NCBI GenBank assembly: GCA_035626595.1
Contig: DASPNJ010000149.1
Location: 1-64,000, forward strand
Reading direction: 5' to 3'
Source of the DNA: JAQGMV01 sp035626595
GTDB lineage: Bacteria; Pseudomonadota; Gammaproteobacteria; Burkholderiales; SG8-41
Length of the DNA stretch: 64,000 nucleotides
Positions 58,958 to 64,000 of the stretch are shown one piece after another. Both the position numbers and the translations under genes were made by a program. The notes beneath the pieces are model-generated. The model did no database searches. It was not told the origin of the DNA and worked only from the letters and a program-made list of their open reading frames with translations. The stretch's first letter is position 1, and each line of letters opens with the position of its first letter.

Positions 58958-59269
58958 ATGATAAAGATCCTGTTCAAGGATACGCTCTCGTGTCCGATCT
59001 TCGCGTGCGACGTGTGCGGCGACATGATCGGCGACCTGAGCGAGGGGGCAGCCGTCTTCGAAGACTTGCCGAACCGCACGGAGAACACGAAGATCGAAGT
59101 GCTCCACGTGCACAAAGGCAAGTGCCACGAGCTCGCCGAGCAGAAGATGAAGTCGAAGTGCGAATGGCAGCCGCTGGGCGCGCACCTCTACTTCCTCTGC
59201 GCGAACACCGAGGTCGACGGCAAGCACCTGGACAAGCTGAAGCGCATCCACGGCACGCGCACGACGTAG
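58958..59269 (+). CDS. Cys-rich conserved hypothetical protein
   Basis: 103 residues from the ATG at 58958 (GAAGAG upstream). The N-terminus has Cys12 and a C-x-x-C (CDVCGDMIG, about 17-20), then HVHKGKCHELAEQK and SKCEW, and a last Cys in YFLCANTEVDG. Six Cys and several His suggest a zinc-binding, ribbon-like protein. I do not recognise the family. It is divergent from xth. Confidence 0.72.
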   Translation: MIKILFKDTLSCPIFACDVCGDMIGDLSEGAAVFEDLPNRTENTKIEVLHVHKGKCHELAEQKMKSKCEWQPLGAHLYFLCANTEVDGKHLDKLKRIHGTRTT

Positions 59270-59403
59270 CCGCGGGTGAGACTTTTTCCCTAACGCGCCT
59301 TCACGCGCGGCGGGCACATTACCGCCTGCGCAGGCGTTTTCTGCGGCCTAGGCAGATGGTCACTCTGCCGCTGGTCCCAGCGTGAACGGGTCTGGAACAC
59401 GGG

Positions 59404-59431
59404 AAAGGGCAACCTCACGGTTGCCCTTTTT
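59404..59431. terminator. Bidirectional terminator
   Basis: Stem AAAGGGCAACC/GGTTGCCCTTT (11 bp), loop TCAC, then T. It is flanked by A and T runs and lies between the Cys-rich gene and the convergent 84-residue gene. Confidence 0.9.
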
Positions 59432-59438
59432 CTTTGGC

Positions 59439-59693
59439 CTATGCCGGATCGGTGTCCTGCGGCAGCGGGCTCGAGCCGGGCAGCTCGTCCAGCCAGACGT
59501 TCACGCAGCGGTCCACGAAATCGACCTCGCGCGCGACGACGTAGATGTGCCGGTCCGGAAACAGCGGGTGGCGCACGAGGTCGCCGACATGCACGAGCTC
59601 CGGGCTCACCTGCAACGACAGTCGCCGGTCGTCGTGCCCTTTGGCGTTCAGGTAATCGAGCGCCTTTCCGATGAATCGCATTCTGAGGTGCAT
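59439..59693 (-). CDS. Conserved hypothetical protein
   Basis: 84 residues: MHLRMRFIGKALDYLNAKGH, LQVSPELVHVGDLVRHPLFP and REVDFVDRCVNVWLDELPGS. It has several short beta-type stretches and no signal peptide. A second ATG at 59681 is an alternative start. No family recognised. Confidence 0.6.
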   Translation of the reverse strand: MHLRMRFIGKALDYLNAKGHDDRRLSLQVSPELVHVGDLVRHPLFPDRHIYVVAREVDFVDRCVNVWLDELPGSSPLPQDTDPA

Positions 59694-59839
59694 GTCGGAA
59701 GCCTACGCTAATTGCGCCCTGCCGCAGGGTGGACTAACTCACATCGTGAATCCGCCGCTGACCGGCGGGCGACCCACGCCGATGGACGGCGCATGAAAAA
59801 GGCCGCCTTGCGGCGGCCCCGGCATTGTGCGTCCCGCTG

Positions 59840-60331
59840 CTATTGGAACGGCACGAGCAATTCGACGCCGACGGCTTTGAAGCTGTTGTTCTTGATGTAG
59901 CTTTCGTACGTGATGTCGTGGAAGCGATACCACTCCCACGTGCCGTCTTCGGTCGACTTGAACCGATATTTCGAGCCGAGCCGCAGCATGAAATCCGGCG
60001 CGCGCGCGTTGCCGATCAATGCTTCTCGCCCGCCCGACGACTTTAGAAAACGATGCGGCGCCGGTGTGCCGAGGTCGGGCAGTTCGGTGACAGGTGCGAA
60101 ATGCGCCTCCGAGCGCGGCGGGAGAATCCTCGCGATGAGATCCTTACCGCAGGTCTCCAGCGCCGTGAGCCAATTGAAGCCGGCGCAACGGCCGAACGGG
60201 GCGGCTGCTTCGCGTGCGGGCTCACTCTTGGGCTCGAGCTTGTAGGTGAGCGCAAGCGATTGCGCGACGGCCGGGCCGCTCGTGATTGCGGCGGCGAGGA
60301 CCCCTGCGGCACAGCACGTCGTTAGCTTCAT
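59840..60331 (-). CDS. Secreted hypothetical protein
   Basis: 163 residues from the ATG at 60331 (GAGAGCAGG upstream). Signal peptide MKLTTCCAAGVLAAAITSGP ends near AVAQS. The mature part has a Cys pair (GRCAGFNWLTALETCGKD) that could form a disulfide, and ends FKAVGVELLVPFQ, an outer-membrane-like aromatic C-terminus but too short for a full barrel. No family recognised; likely periplasmic. Confidence 0.7.
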   Translation of the reverse strand: MKLTTCCAAGVLAAAITSGPAVAQSLALTYKLEPKSEPAREAAAPFGRCAGFNWLTALETCGKDLIARILPPRSEAHFAPVTELPDLGTPAPHRFLKSSGGREALIGNARAPDFMLRLGSKYRFKSTEDGTWEWYRFHDITYESYIKNNSFKAVGVELLVPFQ

Positions 60332-60463
60332 CCTGCTCTCGCGGAGAGGCGGACGCCCATTATGACCGGCCCGGTAGAAGCGTGACAAGTCTCACACTCG
60401 TGAAAACTGCGCACAATGAGACCGGTTGGGGTTTGCTGCAGTGCCGCGAAATACGCGTGGCGC

Positions 60464-60658
60464 TTAGTGCCAGTGCCGGTGATGCCGGCGGTGATGGCGG
60501 TGATGGCGGTGGTGATACCGGTACCCCGGCCCGGCGTAGATGCCGACACCGACCGCGGGTGCCGGGTAGTAGTACGCCTCGTCCGGATACGGCGCCGGCA
60601 CCGCGACACAGCCGGCGAGTCCGGCAGCCGCGAGCGCCGCGACGATCAACTTTTTCAT
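60464..60658 (-). CDS. Small His-rich putative lipoprotein
   Basis: 64 residues from the ATG at 60658 (GAGGAGGC upstream). Signal MKKLIVAALAAAGLAGC has lipobox LAGC. The short mature part is Pro/Tyr-rich then RYHHRHHRHHRRHHRHWH, with about ten histidines. Such tails bind Ni, Zn or Cu in other small envelope proteins. The rest is unlike any family I know. Confidence 0.75.
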   Translation of the reverse strand: MKKLIVAALAAAGLAGCVAVPAPYPDEAYYYPAPAVGVGIYAGPGYRYHHRHHRHHRRHHRHWH

Positions 60659-60929
60659 GCTGAGCCTCCTCGTTGTGAGCCTGCGCCGGTATGACACCAC
60701 GCACGCGCAGGACGTGCGCCCCGCAGATGTAAGAACTTGTAAGCCGTGCAGGCATGCGCTGCCGCGCGAGCGCCGCTCGTCCCATGCGCGCGACCTCCGG
60801 TCGGCTGCATCGCCAGGCGTGACAAATGTCTGCGCGCCGCCGCGCGCCCGCTTCTATCGTGGGCTCATGCGCGGGCGATTCGCCATTCCTGCACGAGGCG
60901 AGTCAACGCGAACGACAACGGAGGCGAAC

Positions 60930-61109
60930 ATGTGGAACAGCCAGAACACTTTTGACGGTGACATCGGCTTCGCAGTGCGCCTGGTGCTCACCGGTCACGC
61001 GACGGTGCAGCAGGCGGCGGCCCTGTGTCGGTTGTCGGTGTCGGAGCTGCAGGCGCTGCTCGACTGCGTTCCGCAACCGCGGCTCCAGGAAGTCGAGCAC
61101 AGCCACTGA
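60930..61109 (+). CDS. Small hypothetical protein
   Basis: 59 residues from the ATG at 60930 with GGAGGCGAAC upstream. Sequence MWNSQNTFDGDIGFAVRLVL, then ATVQQAAALCRLSVSELQAL, a probable helix-turn-helix-like pair without a recognised family. The ribosome-binding site supports it as real. A Crp/Fnr regulator lies 125 nt downstream. Confidence 0.6.
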   Translation: MWNSQNTFDGDIGFAVRLVLTGHATVQQAAALCRLSVSELQALLDCVPQPRLQEVEHSH

Positions 61110-61234
61110 CGCTCGCGCCGCGCCACCGGCGCGGAAACAAATTTTTACAATGTTTGTGGGGTTTATCACAACGATTACCCCACCGGCGCCTCTAAATTCG
61201 GTCTCGTGAAGCCCGACGAGGAAGGGGCGTGACA

Positions 61235-62002
61235 ATGACAAGGATTATCGACACCGCGGCTGCGCTGAAAAGCGTGCCGCTCTTTTCCACGCTGTCCGAC
61301 AGCGAGCTCGCCGCGATGCTGCCTTACACGCAGCACCGGACGTATCCGCCGCGCACGTGCATCGTGCGTGCGGGAGAGCTCGCAGACGGACTGCATATCG
61401 TTCTCTCCGGCCGCGCGCGGCTCCAGCTCGATGACGGAAACGGTCACGAGATCATCGTCGCCGAGTACGGCGCCGGCGAGTTCTTCGGTGAGATCGGTCT
61501 GATCGACGCATCGCCGCGCCTGGCCCACGTACACGCGCAGCAGGCGTGCGAAGTCGTGTTCATACCGCGCAAGGCCGTGCTCGAATGGCTGCAGCGCGAT
61601 CCCGCGACGACGCTGTGGCTGCTCTCCACGGTCCTGCAGCGCCTCGGCGAGGCCTATCGCAAGATCGGCAACCTCGCGCTGGTGGACGTCTACGGCCGCG
61701 TCGCGCGCGTGCTGCTCGAAGCGGGCCGTGAAGTGAAGGGCGAATGGATGGTCGAACCCGGCTCGGAACAGATCGCGGCCATGGTCGGCGCCTCGCGCGA
61801 GATGGTGAGCCGCGTCGTGAAGAACATGATCAACCAGGGCATCGTGCGGCGCTACAGGCGCAAGCTGATCGTGCTCGACCGCACAGCGCTCGCTACCCGA
61901 AACGGCCGGGGGCGTGCGCCCCGGCGGGAGCTGGCGCCGCCACCGGCATCGCTGTCCGCCCAGAGCTCGCGTTCGTCGCAGCCGCTCGCCGAATCACCGT
62001 AA
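61235..62002 (+). CDS. Crp/Fnr family transcriptional regulator
   Basis: 255 residues from the ATG at 61235; a GTG 6 nt upstream also fits (GAGGAAGGGG before both). The cyclic-nucleotide-binding-like domain spans about 10-125 (LSGRARLQLDDGNGHEIIVA, YGAGEFFGEIGLIDASPRLA). The C-terminal winged helix has EQIAAMVGASREMVSRVVKN. There are no N-terminal Fe-S Cys, so it is not an FNR oxygen sensor. A Ser/Pro tail of about 30 residues is extra. The ligand and targets are unknown; a terminator follows. Confidence 0.92.
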   Translation: MTRIIDTAAALKSVPLFSTLSDSELAAMLPYTQHRTYPPRTCIVRAGELADGLHIVLSGRARLQLDDGNGHEIIVAEYGAGEFFGEIGLIDASPRLAHVHAQQACEVVFIPRKAVLEWLQRDPATTLWLLSTVLQRLGEAYRKIGNLALVDVYGRVARVLLEAGREVKGEWMVEPGSEQIAAMVGASREMVSRVVKNMINQGIVRRYRRKLIVLDRTALATRNGRGRAPRRELAPPPASLSAQSSRSSQPLAESP

Positions 62003-62028
62003 CCGCGCACGTCACCGCGGCATACACC

Positions 62029-62054
62029 AAAGGAGGGCGAGAGCCCTCCTTTTT
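62029..62054. terminator. Bidirectional terminator
   Basis: Stem AAAGGAGGGC/GCCCTCCTTT (10 bp), tetraloop GAGA, then T. Shared by the convergent Crp/Fnr and PilZ genes. Confidence 0.92.
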
Positions 62055-62376
62055 ATGCTTGCTTAAGCCACGCCTCGCGCTGCGCCTCCAGGAACCCGGA
62101 GAACACCGCGTGGGCTTCGTCGCTGATCTCGACCACGCGGGCGCCGAGGAATTCGCGGTTCACGTGCCTCACCTGCACCTTGCAGTAAATGTCCGGCGGG
62201 AAATGACACGTGAGCTCCAGAACGTGCCCGACCGGCAGGTCGTTCGTGAAGCGGATCAGGAGCCCGCGGCTGCACATGTTCTGGATGAAGCATTTCGCCG
62301 AGCTCTCGCCGAGCTTCAAGGTGCCGTGGAAACTCACGGGGATTCGAGGCTCAGCGCGTAGCTCGGGTCTGCTCAT
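62053..62376 (-). CDS. PilZ domain protein
   Basis: 107 residues, a single PilZ domain. The c-di-GMP loop RAEPRIPVSF gives R-x-x-x-R, and the second motif is NMCSRGLLIRF (N-x-x-S-x-G). The protein should bind cyclic di-GMP. Its ATG overlaps the stop of the CaiB/BaiF gene by 4 nt (ATGA), an unusual partnership. Its effect on a target is unknown; a GGDEF-EAL protein elsewhere in the window could set the c-di-GMP level. Confidence 0.88.
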   Translation of the reverse strand: MSRPELRAEPRIPVSFHGTLKLGESSAKCFIQNMCSRGLLIRFTNDLPVGHVLELTCHFPPDIYCKVQVRHVNREFLGARVVEISDEAHAVFSGFLEAQREAWLKQA

Positions 62377-63590
62377 GTCGTCTCCCCTGCCGAAACAGCG
62401 TCTATTATGACGCCGGCCCGCGTCAGCGCGTCGATTTCGTTCGAGTCGAGTCCGGCTTCGCGCAATAGCTCGCGAGTGTGCTCACCAAGTCGAGGCGCCG
62501 CAGCCGGAGCCGACGGTTGCGTCCGCGACCAGCGCGCCGGCAGCGCGGTCTCCACGATTTCGCCTTCGGATGGGTGCGAGACTCGGCGGAAGAAACCGAC
62601 CGCTTCGAGGTGCGGATCGCGCATCAGATCTTCGAGGCTGTTGAGCGGCATGGCCGGAACGTCGTAACGCTCGAAGATCGCCATCCATTCCGCCGTCGAT
62701 TTCGTCGCCAGCACCGCGTTCACCCGCTCGTAGAACGCCGGCAGGTTGCGGTTGCGCTGCGCGCGCGCCGCGAAACGCGCGTCGCTCTTCATGTCACGCA
62801 GCCCGAGCGCGTCGAGAAAGCGCGTGCTTTGCGCATCCGTGCCGATCCAGAAGCAGAGGTGACCGTCGCGCGTCGGCGAAGGCTTGCGCTCGAACACTCT
62901 GTTCGCGCCCATACCGCCGAGTGGCGGCACGAACGTGTGTCCCCACATGTGCTCGGAGAGCACGAACTCCGCCATCGTTTCGAACATCGGCAGCTCGATC
63001 GATTGGCCGTGGCCGGTGCGCGCGCGTGCCACGAGCGTGGCAAGGATGGTCTGCACGAACACCATCCCGCAGATGCGATCCGAGAGGTTGAACGGCGCGT
63101 AGTACGGCGTGCCCGTGAGCCGCTCGTTGAGCGCCGGCACCGCCGCGAGACCCTGGATCATGTCGTCGTAGGCCGGCTTGCCTGCATACGGCCCTGCGGC
63201 GCCGAAGCCGACTGCCGCGCAGTACACGATATCCGGCTTCACCGCGGCGACGTCGCCGTACGCAAGGCCGAGCTTCGCCATCGCTTCGCGCCGGCTGTTG
63301 TGCACGAGCACGTCGGCGCCGGCGCACAGCCGAAGGACTACATCTCTTCCCTGCGGCTGTTTGAGATCCACGACGATGCTGCGCTTGCCGCGGTTGTTGT
63401 GCAGGAACTGCGAAGTCATGCCGGCGTGACGCGCAGGCCCGATGCTGCGGCGGCCGTCGCCGGACGGCGGCTCGACCTTGACGACGTCGGCGCCGAAATC
63501 GGCCAGGACCTGCGTCGCGTACGGGCCGAGCAGCATCTGGGTGAGGTCGATCACCCGGATGCCCGCCAGCGGACCGGAGTGCGCGCTCAC
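62373..63590 (-). CDS. CaiB/BaiF family (class III) CoA-transferase
   Basis: 405 residues from a GTG at 63590. Family features: LAGIRVIDLTQMLLGPYATQ, LADFGADVVKVEPPSGDGRR, NNRGKRSIVVDLKQPQGRDV and AGKPAYDDMIQGLAAV with the catalytic Asp (about residue 142). Members move CoA between organic acids. It is followed at its end by PilZ and lies 22 nt after the partial TctC gene; TctC plus CoA-transferase is a common pairing for acid uptake and activation. Confidence 0.92.
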   Translation of the reverse strand: MSAHSGPLAGIRVIDLTQMLLGPYATQVLADFGADVVKVEPPSGDGRRSIGPARHAGMTSQFLHNNRGKRSIVVDLKQPQGRDVVLRLCAGADVLVHNSRREAMAKLGLAYGDVAAVKPDIVYCAAVGFGAAGPYAGKPAYDDMIQGLAAVPALNERLTGTPYYAPFNLSDRICGMVFVQTILATLVARARTGHGQSIELPMFETMAEFVLSEHMWGHTFVPPLGGMGANRVFERKPSPTRDGHLCFWIGTDAQSTRFLDALGLRDMKSDARFAARAQRNRNLPAFYERVNAVLATKSTAEWMAIFERYDVPAMPLNSLEDLMRDPHLEAVGFFRRVSHPSEGEIVETALPARWSRTQPSAPAAAPRLGEHTRELLREAGLDSNEIDALTRAGVIIDAVSAGETT

Positions 63591-63612
63591 GAAGCGCGGC
63601 CCGGGCTCGGCG

Positions 63613-64000
63613 CTATTGGCGCTCGATGCCTGCGGCCTGCACGACCTTGCCCCATTTCACAATCTCCGTCTTGATGAACGCGGCGAATTCCTCCGGCGAA
63701 TTGGCCGCAGGCTCCGCGCCTTCGCTCGACAGCCGATCGGCGAGCTCCTGCCCAGAGAGCGCGCGCTGCACCTCCTTGTTGAGCCGCGCGATGATCGGCC
63801 GCGGCGTACCCGCCGGTGCGAGCAATCCGAACCACGATCCGGCTTCGTAGCCTGGATAACCCATCTCTGCGACCGTCGGCAGCTCGGGAATCGCCTTGGC
63901 GCGCTTGAGCGTGCCGACAGCGAGGCCTTTCAGCCTGCCGCTCTTCACGTGCGGCAGCGTGGGCGGCATCGTCGCCCAGTACGCCTGCACCTGGTTCGCC
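63613..64000 (-). CDS. TctC/Bug-type solute-binding protein (5' end outside window)
   Basis: The frame is open to the right edge, so the N-terminus is cut; about 128 residues are visible. NQVQAYWATMPPTLPHVKSG, RLKGLAVGTLKRAKAIPELP and TVAEMGYPGYEAGSWFGLLA are the C-terminal half of a TctC protein, ending WGKVVQAAGIERQ. It lies directly upstream of the CaiB/BaiF gene, 22 nt apart, probably in one operon with it. Confidence 0.9.
   Translation of the reverse strand, partial: ANQVQAYWATMPPTLPHVKSGRLKGLAVGTLKRAKAIPELPTVAEMGYPGYEAGSWFGLLAPAGTPRPIIARLNKEVQRALSGQELADRLSSEGAEPAANSPEEFAAFIKTEIVKWGKVVQAAGIERQ

Noticed and set aside
1..64000. Seven TctC genes
   Set aside because: Recount gives five (2357, 3398, 36932, 53253 and the partial one at 63613); the higher figure in the summary should be read as five.

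Overview
The window reads as a high-GC betaproteobacterial chromosome, most likely Burkholderiales-like. The main support is seven genes for TctC/Bug-type periplasmic solute-binding proteins, plus MmgE/PrpD, CaiB/BaiF, malonyl-CoA decarboxylase, SirB1, DUF6352 and MlaA families. Almost every base is coding and many neighbours overlap by 4 to 13 nt. I see no phage, insertion sequence, CRISPR array or replication origin.

Layout. 0-4.6 kb: partial MmgE/PrpD gene, PdxA-like dehydrogenase, two TctC proteins, dodecin. 4.6-8.9 kb: PstS-like protein, outer-membrane porin and a GGDEF-EAL protein in one minus-strand unit. 9-12.2 kb: isocitrate/isopropylmalate-type dehydrogenase, VOC protein, succinate-semialdehyde dehydrogenase, with a perfect palindrome between the latter and mlaA. 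12.3-18.3 kb: mlaA, SPFH/NfeD pair, EamA exporter, SirB1, DUF6352, VOC, tRNA-Arg(CCT). 18.3-28.8 kb: envelope and stress genes, including a Gly/Tyr/Ser/Gln-rich BON protein, a DegP-type protease, a DoxX-fused SDR, a phospholipase-D synthase, an MFS transporter and an AhpD-like protein. 28.9-37.9 kb: a carboxylic-acid island (PrpF, two MmgE/PrpD, two sister MFS transporters, a TcuA-like flavoprotein, TctC). 38-48.3 kb: MBL hydrolase, Nudix, 3-hydroxyisobutyrate-type dehydrogenase, aspartate dehydrogenase, XdhC, malonyl-CoA decarboxylase, CoxG, GST, YhhQ, MgtC, RtcB, followed by tRNA-Pro(TGG).

48.6-55.4 kb holds the most notable locus: a minus-strand block LysR - tctC - grdB - grdE - grdA - grdC resembling the glycine/sarcosine/betaine reductase of Stickland-fermenting Clostridia. 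Both grdA and grdB carry an in-frame TGA at exactly the family's selenocysteine position (CFVU in GrdA, STUGT in GrdB). Each TGA is followed by a hairpin; the grdB one is a perfect 8-bp stem at SECIS-like spacing. The GrdE-like subunit has no cysteine where the clostridial proprotein is processed to a pyruvoyl group, and no grdD is present. This may be a divergent selenoprotein reductase with an unknown substrate.

55.5-64 kb: bactofilin, a ketopantoate-reductase-like protein, exodeoxyribonuclease III, small hypothetical proteins, a Crp/Fnr regulator, a PilZ protein coupled to a CaiB/BaiF CoA-transferase, and a partial TctC gene at the right edge.

Four dispersed palindromic repeat families (called R1-R4 here) fill many intergenic gaps. 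In R1 the terminal CGTAG or CTAG of the repeat provides the stop codon of six different flanking genes. R3 copies show compensatory base changes that preserve a branched structure.
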